Shown here in pieces: positions 16,983-25,844 of a DNA stretch of 64,000 nucleotides (positions within the stretch are counted from its first letter, which is position 1; each line of letters begins with the position of its first letter). Position numbers and translations under genes: made by a program. Source of the DNA: Naasia sp. SYSU D00948. GTDB taxonomy: Bacteria > Actinomycetota > Actinomycetes > Actinomycetales > Microbacteriaceae. The DNA is taken from assembly GCF_017916515.1 (NCBI RefSeq), contig NZ_JAFMTA010000001.1:310001-374000 (forward strand), in the 5' to 3' direction. A model generated the notes under the pieces. That model was given only the letters and a program-made list of their open reading frames with translations. It was not told where the DNA came from and did no database searches.

Positions 16983-17824
16983 GGGGCTCCTCTCAGTTGG
17001 GGAAGCGGTATGGACCCGGTGAGCACGGCATCGGCGACGGGCGCCTCGAGCCCGAGGAACCGGCGGGCGAGGCGCGTGAACTCGGCTGCGTCGTCGCCGG
17101 TCGCCTCGAAGACGCGGCGCGGCGGGGACGCGTCGGTGCGAAGCATCCCGTGCTCGACGAGGCGCCGGTACACGTCCCGTGCGGTCTCGTCGGCGCTCGA
17201 CACGAGCCGGACGTCCGGCCCGACGACGTACTGGATCGCCGCGGACAGCATCGGGTAGTGGGTGCAGCCGAGCACGAGGGTGTCGATGTCGGCGGAGAGC
17301 AGCGGCGCGAGGTACTCCCGGGCGGCCGCGAACAGCTCGTCGCCGGTCGTCACGCCCGCCTCCACGAACTCCACGAACCGCGGGCAGGCCGCCGAGAAGA
17401 GCTCCAGGTCGGGCGCCGCCGCGAACGCGTCGTCGTACGCCCGAGAGGTGATCGTCGCGACCGTGCCGATGACACCCACCCTGCGGTTGCGCGTCTGGTG
17501 CACTGCGGCGCGCACGGCGGGGAGGATCACCTCGACCACCGGGATGCCGTAGCCCTGCGTGAAGCGCTCGCGTGCATCCCTCAGCACTGCCGCCGACGCC
17601 GTGTTGCAGGCGATGACGAGGAGCTTCACCCCCTCGTCGACGAGGTCGTCCATGATCCCGAGGGCGTGCTCGCGGACGGCGGCGAGGGGCTTCGGCCCGT
17701 ACGGACCGTTCGCGGTGTCGCCGACGTAGAGGATCGACTCGTTCGGAAGCTGGTCGAGGATCGCCCGGGCCACGGTGAGCCCGCCGACACCGGAGTCGAA
17801 CACTCCGATCGGTGCGTCAGCCAT
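16979..17824 (-). CDS. murI: Glutamate racemase
   Basis: A 281-residue cytoplasmic enzyme that makes D-glutamate for peptidoglycan. It begins [16 protein letters not shown]. The two catalytic cysteines are visible in VIACNTASA (Cys73) and [10 protein letters not shown] (Cys187), and the Asp of FDSG is at position 10. A TAGACT box lies 6 nt before the ATG, so murI probably has its own leaderless promoter. The TAG of this box is also the stop codon of the small gene upstream. Confidence 0.95.
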   Translation of the reverse strand: MADAPIGVFDSGVGGLTVARAILDQLPNESILYVGDTANGPYGPKPLAAVREHALGIMDDLVDEGVKLLVIACNTASAAVLRDARERFTQGYGIPVVEVILPAVRAAVHQTRNRRVGVIGTVATITSRAYDDAFAAAPDLELFSAACPRFVEFVEAGVTTGDELFAAAREYLAPLLSADIDTLVLGCTHYPMLSAAIQYVVGPDVRLVSSADETARDVYRRLVEHGMLRTDASPPRRVFEATGDDAAEFTRLARRFLGLEAPVADAVLTGSIPLPQLRGAP

Positions 17825-17833
17825 CGGTTCAGT

Positions 17834-18058
17834 CTAGGCGTCGACCCTCTGCGGTCCGCGGAGCGCGCGCTCGTCGTCGGCCGCCAGCGCCTCCCGCTCG
17901 GCATCGCTGCGGCGCATCGCGGTGATGACGAGCGCGGTGCCGAGGGCGGTGAGCACGGCGGCGGCGACGCCTGCAGGGATGAGGTCGAGGCCGCTGAGGG
18001 TCAGTTCCGCGGCGAGGGTGCTCGGGGAGGCGTCGGCGGGCAGGGGGAGGTAGGGCAT
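17834..18058 (-). CDS. Small single-pass membrane protein upstream of murI
   Basis: A 74-residue frame starting at ATG 18058, with GAGAGG about 5 nt upstream. One hydrophobic segment spans about 22-47 (LDLIPAGVAAAVLTALGTALVI). A basic/acidic tail follows (MRRSDAEREALAADDERAL), so the C terminus is probably cytoplasmic. The family is not recognised. It ends 9 nt before murI. The clean membrane-helix pattern and ribosome-binding stretch support a real gene, but the small size leaves doubt. Confidence 0.5.
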   Translation of the reverse strand: MPYLPLPADASPSTLAAELTLSGLDLIPAGVAAAVLTALGTALVITAMRRSDAEREALAADDERALRGPQRVDA

Positions 18059-18295
18059 GGGAGCCTCTCGGGCGGGAGGAGGGGGCCGCTGTGGGTGCAG
18101 CGGTTTTCCGGGCCGGGTAGCGCGGAACGCATGGGCCCATGCTAGGGAGCGGCCGAACCCGCGAGGTAGGCGGCCCCGCTCCCCAGTTGGGGGGCCGACC
18201 GAGGGGTGCACGGCGGCGCGGCGCGGCGTCTGCACCGGCTGGCACCCGCCGTCCAGGCCGCGCAGCGCGAGTTGGCGCCTCAGTAGGCTGACCGG

Positions 18296-19612
18296 GTGAC
18301 GGACAGCACGGCGCTTCTCACCGACCGCTACGAGTACACGATGGTGGACGCTGCCCTTCAGGCGGGCACGGCCGAGCGGGAGAGCGTGTTCGAGGTCTTC
18401 GCTCGGCGCCTTCCCGGCGAGCGACGCTACGGCGTCGTCGCGGGCACGGGCCGCCTGGTGCAGGCGGTCGCCGACTTCCAGCTCGGGGACGACGAGCTCG
18501 CCTGGCTGGCCGATGAGGGCGTAGTCAGCGCGGGAACCGTCGACTGGCTGGCGGACTACCGGTTCAGCGGCCGCATCACCGGCTACCGCGAGGGCGAGAT
18601 CTACTTCCCCGGCTCGCCGATCCTCGTCGTCGAGGGGACCTTCGCCGAGTGCGTCCTGCTCGAGACCGTGGTGCTCAGCATCCTCAACTACGACAGCGCC
18701 GTGGCGACCGCCGCCGCTCGCGTGGTGTCCGCGTCCGCGGGGCGCCCGGTCGCCGAGATGGGGTCGCGCCGCACGGGCGAGCGTTCGGCCGTGGCCGCGG
18801 CCCGTGCCGCCTGGATCGCCGGCTTCTCGTCCACCTCGAACCTCGAGGCGGGGCGAACGTGGGGGCTGCCCACGATGGGGACCGCCGCGCACGCGTTCAC
18901 CCTGCTGCACGACAGCGAGGAGCAGGCGTTCCGCGCGCAGATCGCCGCGCAGGGCAAGGGCACGACCCTGCTCGTCGACACCTTCGACGTCCCCACTGCC
19001 GTCCGGATGGCGGTGGAGATCGCGGGTCCCGAGCTGGGCGCGGTGCGCATCGACTCGGGCGACCTCGCCAGCCAGGTGGCCGAGGTGCGCCGGCAGCTCG
19101 ACGGGCTCGGGGCGACGGGCACGCGGATCACGGTCACGAGCGACCTCGACGAGTACAGCGTCGCGGCCCTCAGCGCCTCCCCCGTCGACTCGTACGGGGT
19201 CGGCACGTCGGTCGTCACCGGATCCGGGCACCCCGCCGCGGGCATGGTCTACAAGCTCGTCGCCCACAAGGACGACGACGGCGCGTGGGTGTCGGTGGCG
19301 AAGAAGTCCAGCAACAAGGCGAGCGTCGGCGGACGCAAGCACGGCTTCCGAAATCTCGCCCGCGACGGCATCGCCACGGCGGAGGTCGTCCGCGTCGAGG
19401 CGCACGGCGCCGCATCCGCTCCCGCGGCGGGCGAGACGGAGCGTGCCCTGCACGTCCCCCTCGTGAGCGACGGGGTCGCCGACACGCAGTGGCTGGGCGC
19501 CGCGGGCACGCAGCGGGCCCGGGAGCACCACGCCGAGGTCGTCCGCGAGCTGCCGCCCGAGGCGTTCCGGCTCAGCGCGGGCGATCCCGTCCTGCCCACC
19601 GTCTACCGCTGA
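18296..19612 (+). CDS. pncB: Nicotinate phosphoribosyltransferase
   Basis: A 438-residue enzyme joining nicotinate and PRPP to form nicotinate mononucleotide in NAD salvage. Family features are LLTDRYEYTMVDAAL at the start, FEVFARRLPGERRYGVVAG, the EMGSRRTGE phosphate site, FSSTSNLEAG, TLLVDTFDVPTAVRMA, VRIDSGDLA and the YGVGTSVVTGSG phosphate loop. GTG is preceded by TAGGCT at 6 nt, consistent with leaderless translation. It stands alone, divergent from the small murI-upstream gene. Confidence 0.93.
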   Translation: MTDSTALLTDRYEYTMVDAALQAGTAERESVFEVFARRLPGERRYGVVAGTGRLVQAVADFQLGDDELAWLADEGVVSAGTVDWLADYRFSGRITGYREGEIYFPGSPILVVEGTFAECVLLETVVLSILNYDSAVATAAARVVSASAGRPVAEMGSRRTGERSAVAAARAAWIAGFSSTSNLEAGRTWGLPTMGTAAHAFTLLHDSEEQAFRAQIAAQGKGTTLLVDTFDVPTAVRMAVEIAGPELGAVRIDSGDLASQVAEVRRQLDGLGATGTRITVTSDLDEYSVAALSASPVDSYGVGTSVVTGSGHPAAGMVYKLVAHKDDDGAWVSVAKKSSNKASVGGRKHGFRNLARDGIATAEVVRVEAHGAASAPAAGETERALHVPLVSDGVADTQWLGAAGTQRAREHHAEVVRELPPEAFRLSAGDPVLPTVYR

Positions 19613-19701
19613 GCGCACCCGCCTGAGCCCGCTTCAGGAGAACGCGAGCCGAGCCCGCTGCGCCGCTCCGCGCCGTCGGCCGAACGAGCGCGGGAGCGCC
19701 C

Positions 19702-19956
19702 CTACTCGGCGAGGGACTCGTAGATCTCCTTGCAGGTCGGGCAGACCGGGAACTTCGACGGGTCGCGGCCCGGCACCCAGACCTTGCCGCAGAGCGCGAT
19801 GACCGGCTTGCCGGTGACCGCCGACTCGACGATCTTCTCCTTGCGGACGTAGTGGGCGAACCGGTCGTGGTCGCCCTCGTCGACCTGCTCCCGCTCGAGG
19901 AGCTCCTGAAGCTCGCGATCGAGGGTCGAGGTGCCGCCTCCGGTCTCATCCGCCAT
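19702..19956 (-). CDS. DUF3039 domain protein
   Basis: An 84-residue protein. The N-terminal half is acidic and helical (LDRELQELLEREQVDEGDHDRFAHYV). The C-terminal half is a small metal-binding-like fold with KPVIALCGKVWVPGRDP and FPVCPTCKEIYESLAE, giving a Cys plus CxxC arrangement that could bind zinc. This matches DUF3039, widespread in actinobacteria and without assigned function. TAGACT lies 6 nt before the ATG. Confidence 0.88.
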   Translation of the reverse strand: MADETGGGTSTLDRELQELLEREQVDEGDHDRFAHYVRKEKIVESAVTGKPVIALCGKVWVPGRDPSKFPVCPTCKEIYESLAE

Positions 19957-20000
19957 GCCGGAAGTCTACGCCGGGACACCAGCGCGGAGCCGGACGACGG

Positions 20001-21572
20001 TCAGTTGAGGAGGGCGGCGCTCAGCAGCTCGGGCCCGCGGCGCTCGAAGATGCGGGCGCCGAACCGGACCCCCGCCCAGAGCGCGAGGAGGCCCACGACG
20101 AGGCCGGCGGCGAGCGACGCCCAGAACCAGCCGTCCGGTCCGAACAGGCCCAGGGCGGCGAACCCGAGAGCGGGAAGCGCGAGCACGACCGACACGAGGA
20201 ACGCGACCGACTGGACGACCGCGCTCGTCGCGCCCGTGCTCTGCGGCGAACTGAAGGGGCTGTCCCCCGGCCGGACCACCGGGTACGGGAAGCGCGCCGA
20301 CAGGACGCTCGAGAAGCCCATGCCGCCGAAGAGGAGGGCGGCACCGACGCCCAGCAGGCCGCACACGACGATCCAGTCGCCATGGACGGCGGCGCTCACG
20401 ACCGAGCCGACGATGAGGAGCGGGATGCCGAGCACGAGCGCGGGGAACAGGCGTCCCCAGCGGTCCGCGCGCCCCGGCGTCCCCGACGCGACGTGCAGCC
20501 AGATCGCCGTGTTGTCGTAGGCCACGTCGTTGTGCACCGACCAGCCGAGGAGGAGGCAGATGACAGGCACCGGGATCAGCGCGAGCGCCTCGACGGGCAC
20601 GCCCACGAACAGCAGCGGCACCATCATGAGGAACGGCGTGATCGGGATCATGAGCAGGGACACCCGGTAGCGGGGGTCGCGGATCCAGTACGTCGCGCTG
20701 CGCGCGGCGACCGCGCCGCCCGGCGTGGCCGGGAGCCGGTCGAACCAGCCGAGACCGGTGTAGGCCTTGACCCTCGCCTCGCGCTCGGGCGTGACGAGCA
20801 TCCAGGCGACGAGCGCCCGCCAGGCGAGCCAGAGCACCCCGACGAACGCGGTTGCGAAGAGGAGGTGCAGGATCGCGCCGCCCCAGTCACCCCGGGCGGC
20901 GTCGCCGGGGAAGGCCCACGCCGCGCCGAGCGGCGTCCAGGCGAGGATGTCGGCGAGCGTCCGGGCCGGTGCTCCCCCGTTCGCGCTCCAGTCCGCGTTG
21001 GCGAGCACGACGCCCGCCGGGGAGAGCAGGACGAGCACGAGGATGCCGACCACGGCCATGAACTCGCGGGCGCGGCGGGACGCGAGCAGGAACGCCGCGA
21101 CCGACGTCGTGACGCGCGCGCCGAGGACGCACGTGGCGAGGATGAGCGCCGCCGAGAGGACGGCGAGCACGAAGGATCCCGGATCCCGGGACCAGGTCAC
21201 GACCGAGGCCAGCGCGATGATCGCGAGGGCGATCGACGGCACGCTGATCAGTGCGGAGACCGCGAGCAGCGTCGCGAGGCGCGTGTTCGGGATGCCGAAC
21301 AGCGAGAAGCGTCGCGGGTCCAGGGTGTCGTCGACCCCGAACACGAGCGGCACGAGGAGGAAGCCGAGTGTGATGGCGGACCCCGCGATCACGACGATCG
21401 TCCTCGCCCCGTCGGCGTCCACGAGGCGCAGCGCGGTGAGCCCGACGGCGCCGAACACCGCGACGCCGAGCCCGTAGAGCACGCCAACGGCGAGGCCGAC
21501 CGCCTGCCACGGGCTGCGCCGGAACGAGTTGACGAGGAGCCGCAGCTTCAGGCGGAGGAATACGGGGAGCAC
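20001..21572 (-). CDS. ABC-2 type transporter membrane subunit
   Basis: A 523-residue protein with about twelve hydrophobic segments, beginning LPVFLRLKLRLLVNSFRRSPWQ, typical of large actinobacterial ABC exporter permeases. GTG at 21572 lies 22 nt after the stop of the ATPase gene, so the pair form one transporter. The substrate is not evident. A cytoplasmic loop (PEREARVKAYTGLGWFDRLP, about 255-275) probably contacts the ATPase. Confidence 0.8.
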   Translation of the reverse strand: MLPVFLRLKLRLLVNSFRRSPWQAVGLAVGVLYGLGVAVFGAVGLTALRLVDADGARTIVVIAGSAITLGFLLVPLVFGVDDTLDPRRFSLFGIPNTRLATLLAVSALISVPSIALAIIALASVVTWSRDPGSFVLAVLSAALILATCVLGARVTTSVAAFLLASRRAREFMAVVGILVLVLLSPAGVVLANADWSANGGAPARTLADILAWTPLGAAWAFPGDAARGDWGGAILHLLFATAFVGVLWLAWRALVAWMLVTPEREARVKAYTGLGWFDRLPATPGGAVAARSATYWIRDPRYRVSLLMIPITPFLMMVPLLFVGVPVEALALIPVPVICLLLGWSVHNDVAYDNTAIWLHVASGTPGRADRWGRLFPALVLGIPLLIVGSVVSAAVHGDWIVVCGLLGVGAALLFGGMGFSSVLSARFPYPVVRPGDSPFSSPQSTGATSAVVQSVAFLVSVVLALPALGFAALGLFGPDGWFWASLAAGLVVGLLALWAGVRFGARIFERRGPELLSAALLN

Positions 21573-21594
21573 GAGCGTCTGAGGTCCGTCCGGG

Positions 21595-23271
21595 TCAGTC
21601 GGAGAAGTGGTGGAGCCACTCCATGCCCTCGGCGGCCTTGCGACCGCCGGCGAGCTCGACGAAGCGATCCTCGAGGGACTCCTCGCCGCGGACCTCGTCC
21701 ATCGTCCCGGCGGAGAGCACCCGTCCGGCGACGATGATCGCGACGTGGTCGCAGACGCGCTGGATGAAGTCCATGCCGTGGCTCGAGAGCACGACGGTGC
21801 CGCCCGCGGCCACGTACTTCTGCAGGATCTCGTTGAGGTTGGCGGCCGAGACGGGGTCGACGGACTCGAAGGGCTCGTCGAGCACGAGCAGGCGCGGCGA
21901 GTGGATCATCGCGGCGGCGAGGGCGATCTTCTTCGTCATGCCCGCTGAGTAGTCCGCGACGAGGCGGTCCACCGCGTCCTCGATCCCGAACGCCGTGACG
22001 AGGTCGTGCGAGCGCTGGCGGACGGTCTCCCCGTCGAGCCCGCGCAGCGTCCCCGCGTAGTACAGGAGCTGAGCGCCCGTGAGGCGGTCGAACAGCCGGA
22101 GCGCGTCCGGGAGGACGCCGATCGCCCGCTTCGCCCGCACCGGGTCGCCCCAGACGTCGATGCCGTGCACGGTGACGCGGCCCGCATCCGGGCGCAGCAG
22201 CCCGGTCAGCATCGACAGCGTGGTCGTCTTGCCCGCGCCGTTCGGACCGACGATGCCGTAGAACGACCCCTGACGCACCTGGAGGTTGAGGTCGTCCACC
22301 GCGACCGTCTGACCGAACCGCTTCGTGAGCCCCTCGATCGAGAGCACGACCTCGCCGAGCTCGCGCGTCGGCGCGGCGGGGCGCTTCGGCGTCCGCTTCG
22401 GCCGGGGCTTCGGTGACGCCGGCGGCGCCTGCACGGTGATGGGAGGCGGAAGCAGGGTCTCCGAGGCAGGAGCGGCGGCGGCCGGAGCGGCGGGGGGCTC
22501 AGCGACCGCGGCGCGGGAGGCGTCCGGGGCGGGAGCGACCGTCGTCTCGACGGCGTCCTCCGCAGCGGTCTTCGTCCGCGCGCGCGTCGCGCCTGCCCTG
22601 CTCGCGGAGGCCGGGCGCGCACCCGCTCCGGATCGCTTGGGCGCGGCCTTGGCTCCGCTCTTCTTGGGTGCGCTCTTGGCCGCCGGCACGGGTTCCGCGG
22701 CGGTGTCGCCGGCGTCCGCGGCCGCAGGCGCGTTGTCCGCAGCCGTAGGGAGCGCGGTCGGTGCCTGCCGAACGGCGTTCGCGTCGACGGTCGTCGGCTC
22801 GGTGGCGGCAGTCCCGACAGTGGCGGAAGTCGTGCGGACGCTCGCCTCCCTGACGCCCGCCGTGTCGGTGTCAGCAGTCCCGTCGGTGGCAGCCGTCACG
22901 TCGGCGGTGGCGGTCGCCGGGGCGGCGTCCGTGGTGGGGGCGCTGTCAGCGGCGGCGACCTTGGCCGTGGCGACACGCTTCCGGGGGGCGGCCTTCGGAC
23001 GCGCGGCACCGCCGGTGCTCTTCTCGGCACTCGCCGCGCCGGCGCTCTTCGTTCCGGCGCTCCTCGCGCCGGCCGCGGTGGCGCCCGAGGCCTTCGCGGC
23101 GGCCGACTTCGCTCCGGCAGGCTTCGCAGAGGCGGCCTTCGCGCCACCGGTCTTCGCGCTCGCTCCGGCTGTCGCGGCCCGCTCCGCGGGGCTCGCCGGG
23201 GAGGATGAGGTGGAAGCGGGGGCCTGGGCGCCCGCGTCGGAGGACGGAAGCTGCTCGGGCACGTCACTCAC
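21595..23271 (-). CDS. ABC transporter ATPase with ~310-residue low-complexity N-terminal extension
   Basis: The C-terminal ~245 residues are a normal ABC ATPase: GPNGAGKTT (Walker A), YSAGMTKKIAL (signature), LLVLDEPF (Walker B) and the switch His in VVLSSHGMDF. They pair with the permease downstream. Residues 1 to about 310 are Ala/Lys/Thr/Pro-rich with repeated AKSA, AKPAG and KSAPKKSG patterns resembling the lysine-rich tails of actinobacterial nucleoid proteins. GTG at 23271 has TAGCGT about 7 nt upstream. An internal start just before the domain near GEVVLSIEGL cannot be excluded. Confidence 0.85.
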   Translation of the reverse strand: MSDVPEQLPSSDAGAQAPASTSSSPASPAERAATAGASAKTGGAKAASAKPAGAKSAAAKASGATAAGARSAGTKSAGAASAEKSTGGAARPKAAPRKRVATAKVAAADSAPTTDAAPATATADVTAATDGTADTDTAGVREASVRTTSATVGTAATEPTTVDANAVRQAPTALPTAADNAPAAADAGDTAAEPVPAAKSAPKKSGAKAAPKRSGAGARPASASRAGATRARTKTAAEDAVETTVAPAPDASRAAVAEPPAAPAAAAPASETLLPPPITVQAPPASPKPRPKRTPKRPAAPTRELGEVVLSIEGLTKRFGQTVAVDDLNLQVRQGSFYGIVGPNGAGKTTTLSMLTGLLRPDAGRVTVHGIDVWGDPVRAKRAIGVLPDALRLFDRLTGAQLLYYAGTLRGLDGETVRQRSHDLVTAFGIEDAVDRLVADYSAGMTKKIALAAAMIHSPRLLVLDEPFESVDPVSAANLNEILQKYVAAGGTVVLSSHGMDFIQRVCDHVAIIVAGRVLSAGTMDEVRGEESLEDRFVELAGGRKAAEGMEWLHHFSD

Positions 23272-23459
23272 CTGCTCAACGCTACCAACCGCTCCGCCCT
23301 GGTTTCCGGCGAGGTGCGTTCCGATGTGACGCCGATGCTAACGATCCGGACACGGAAGGGGGCGAGAGCATACCCCACACGCGGACCCCCCGGTTACCAT
23401 GGTCAGGGCCAACAAGGGTGTCGGTTCGACTTTGACTGCATGAACTTCAGGAGAACACC

Positions 23460-24152
23460 GTGAGCACCCAGATCGTCATCCTCGCCGCCGGAATGGGATC
23501 GCGGCTCGGTCGCTCCCTCCCCAAGCCTCTCACCGAGCTGAGCGACGGCCGCACCATCATGGGGCAGCAGTTCGACAACATCCGCTACGCGTTCGGCAAG
23601 GACGCCACCGTGACGACCGTCGTCGGCTACAAGCTCGAGCACATCATCGAGGCGTTCCCCGACGCGAAGTACGTCTACAACGAGCGCTACGACGAGACCA
23701 ACACGTCGAAGAGCCTCCTCCGCGCCCTCCAGGCGTCCGGCCCCGGCGGCGTCCTCTGGATGAACGGCGACGTCGTCTTCTCGCCCCAGGTCCTGGTCCG
23801 CTGCAAGGAGTGGATCGAGCGCGACCAGTCCTTCGTCACCGTCAACACCTCCTCGGTGTCCGACGAGGAGGTCAAGTACACGACGACCGCGGAGGGCTAC
23901 ATCAAGGAGCTCTCGAAGTCCGTCAAGAACGCGCTCGGCGAGGCCGTCGGCATCAACTACGTCTCGAGCCGGGACAAGGCGGCGCTGATCCGCCAGCTCG
24001 CCCGCGTGGGCGCCCAGGACTACTTCGAGCGCGGCATCGAGCTCGCGATCGAGCAGAACGGCATGCTCGTCGAGCCCGTCGACATCTCCGACCTGTACGC
24101 GGTCGAGATCGACTTCGCCGAGGACCTCGAGCGGGCGAACCACTTCGTCTGA
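23460..24152 (+). CDS. NTP transferase (sugar-phosphate/phosphocholine nucleotidyltransferase type)
   Basis: A 230-residue cytoplasmic nucleotidyltransferase. The nucleotide-binding signature is ILAAGMGSRLGRSLPKPLTE (about 7-26). NGDVVFS near 101-107 carries the metal-binding Asp, and VEIDFAEDLERA near the end is usual in this group. It resembles the small enzymes that make CDP- or GDP-activated alcohols or sugars for wall polymers. The GTG is preceded by CAGGAGA. It opens the wall-glycopolymer cluster; the exact substrate is not readable. Confidence 0.8.
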   Translation: MSTQIVILAAGMGSRLGRSLPKPLTELSDGRTIMGQQFDNIRYAFGKDATVTTVVGYKLEHIIEAFPDAKYVYNERYDETNTSKSLLRALQASGPGGVLWMNGDVVFSPQVLVRCKEWIERDQSFVTVNTSSVSDEEVKYTTTAEGYIKELSKSVKNALGEAVGINYVSSRDKAALIRQLARVGAQDYFERGIELAIEQNGMLVEPVDISDLYAVEIDFAEDLERANHFV

Positions 24153-24206
24153 TCCGACCCGGTCCCGGATCGCGGTCCCGTCGGGGCCGGTGGGTAGAGT
24201 TTCGGC

Positions 24207-25013
24207 GTGACAACGGCCGCAGTCCAGGCTCCCGCACGGGTGCGCGCGACGGGCGGCCGGCGCTACCGGCAGATCCTCTGGCTGCTCACGACACGTGACC
24301 TCCGGGTCCGCTACTCGACGTCCGCTCTCGGCTACCTGTGGTCGATCCTGGACCCGCTCGTCATGGCCGGGATCTACTGGTTCGTCTTCACCCAGGTGTT
24401 CCAGCGGCAGGTCGGCGAGGAGCCCTACATCGTCTTCCTGCTGTCGGCGCTGCTGCCGTGGATGTGGTTCAACGGCGCGGTCAGCGACGCGACCAGGGCC
24501 TTCCTGCGGGAGGCGAAGCTCGTCCGCTCCACCAAGATCCCGCGGACGATCTGGGTGAACCGCCTCGTGCTCTCCAAGGGCATCGAGTTCCTCCTGAGCA
24601 TCCCGGTGCTCGCCGCGTTCGCGATCGTGAGCGGCGCCTCGCTCACCGCCGGCGTCGCCCTGCTGCCCCTCGCGCTGCTCATGCAGGCGGTCCTGACGGC
24701 GGGGGTCGGGCTGATCGTCGCTCCGCTCGTCGTCTTCTTCCGCGATCTGGAGCGCGCGGTCAAGCTCATCCTCCGCTTCCTCTTCTATGCCTCGCCGATC
24801 ATCTACAGCGCGCGCGACCTGCCGGAGGGACTCCACGCCTGGGCGGCCTTCAACCCGCTGTTCGGCCTGTTCAGCCTCTACCGCTCGAGCTTCTTCGGGT
24901 CCGAGTTCGACCCCTACCTCGTCGGTGTCGGAGCGGCGATGTCGGTCGCGCTCCTCGCGATCGGCCTGCTCGTGTTCGCCCGGACCGAGCGCGCCGTCCT
25001 GAAGGAGATCTGA
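24207..25013 (+). CDS. Wall polymer/polysaccharide ABC exporter permease (TagG-like)
   Basis: A 268-residue ABC-2 membrane subunit with six membrane spans, starting at GTG 24207 with TAGAGT 6 nt upstream. YRQILWLLTTRDLRVRYSTSALGYLWSILDPL is the amphipathic interface helix and first span seen in TagG/Wzm-type O-antigen and teichoic acid exporters. The next gene encodes its ATPase and starts one base after this stop. The role is export of a lipid-linked wall glycopolymer across the membrane. Confidence 0.85.
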   Translation: MTTAAVQAPARVRATGGRRYRQILWLLTTRDLRVRYSTSALGYLWSILDPLVMAGIYWFVFTQVFQRQVGEEPYIVFLLSALLPWMWFNGAVSDATRAFLREAKLVRSTKIPRTIWVNRLVLSKGIEFLLSIPVLAAFAIVSGASLTAGVALLPLALLMQAVLTAGVGLIVAPLVVFFRDLERAVKLILRFLFYASPIIYSARDLPEGLHAWAAFNPLFGLFSLYRSSFFGSEFDPYLVGVGAAMSVALLAIGLLVFARTERAVLKEI

Positions 25014-25014
25014 C

Positions 25015-25794
25015 GTGACGAGCGAGGTCAGGGCGGCGAGCGCCGCGGCACTCGATGCCGGAGCGCCCGTGATCGAGGTGCGCGGTGCCGGGATCCGGTT
25101 CCGCAGGAACCGCCGCGGCCGTCGGACTTTCAAGGACCTCTTCTCCGGGCGCAACCGCCGCCTCCGCCCCGACGAGTTCTGGGCGCTCCGCGACGTCTCG
25201 TTCACCGTGCGCCCCGGTGAGGCGATCGGCGTCGTCGGGCGGAACGGCCAGGGCAAGTCGACGCTGCTGAAGCTCGTCGCCGAGGTCGTGCTCCCGGACG
25301 AGGGCACCGTCGCCGTGCGGGCCGGCGTCGCGCCGCTGATCGAGATCACGGGAGGTTTCGTCGACGACCTCTCCGTGCGGGACAACGTCTACCTCACCGC
25401 CGGCCTCCACGGCATGTCACGGCGGGAGATCGACGAGCGGTTCGGCGAGATCATCGACTTCGCCGAGATCGGCGACTTCCTCGACACGCCCTACAAGCAT
25501 CTCTCCAGCGGCATGAAGGTGCGGCTGGCTTTCTCCGTCATCTCGCGGCTGGAAGAGCCGATCCTCCTCGTCGACGAGGTGCTCGCCGTCGGCGACCGGG
25601 CGTTCCGCGAGAAGTGCTACGCGCGCATCCAGGAGCTGCTCGACGGGGGACGCACCCTCTTCTTCGTCTCCCACAGCGAGCGGGACCTCCGGCGGTTCTG
25701 CACCCGCGGCCTGTATCTGAACAAGGGGCGGCTCGCGCTCGACGGCCCCATCGAGGACGTCCTCGCCCGGTACTCGAAGGACAGCGGGAGCTGA
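25015..25794 (+). CDS. Wall polymer/polysaccharide ABC exporter ATPase (TagH-like)
   Basis: A 259-residue ATPase with GRNGQGKST (Walker A), HLSSGMKVRLAFS (signature variant LSSGM typical of TagH/Wzt), ILLVDEVLAVGD (Walker B) and FFVSHSERDLRRFC (switch His). The region FRRNRRGRRTFKDLFSGRNRRLRPDEFWALRD before the core is the family insertion. There is no C-terminal carbohydrate-binding domain as in long Wzt proteins, so it resembles the shorter type. It starts directly after the permease gene. Confidence 0.88.
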   Translation: MTSEVRAASAAALDAGAPVIEVRGAGIRFRRNRRGRRTFKDLFSGRNRRLRPDEFWALRDVSFTVRPGEAIGVVGRNGQGKSTLLKLVAEVVLPDEGTVAVRAGVAPLIEITGGFVDDLSVRDNVYLTAGLHGMSRREIDERFGEIIDFAEIGDFLDTPYKHLSSGMKVRLAFSVISRLEEPILLVDEVLAVGDRAFREKCYARIQELLDGGRTLFFVSHSERDLRRFCTRGLYLNKGRLALDGPIEDVLARYSKDSGS

Positions 25795-25844
25795 CCCTGT
25801 CCACCCCCCGCGGGGTGCCCGGGGGCGTTTCGTAGACTTCGGGC

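Noticed and set aside
23271-23459. Riboswitch or leader RNA in the divergent promoter
   Set aside because: Only ~190 nt, with -10-like boxes close to the exporter start and no recognisable aptamer pattern.
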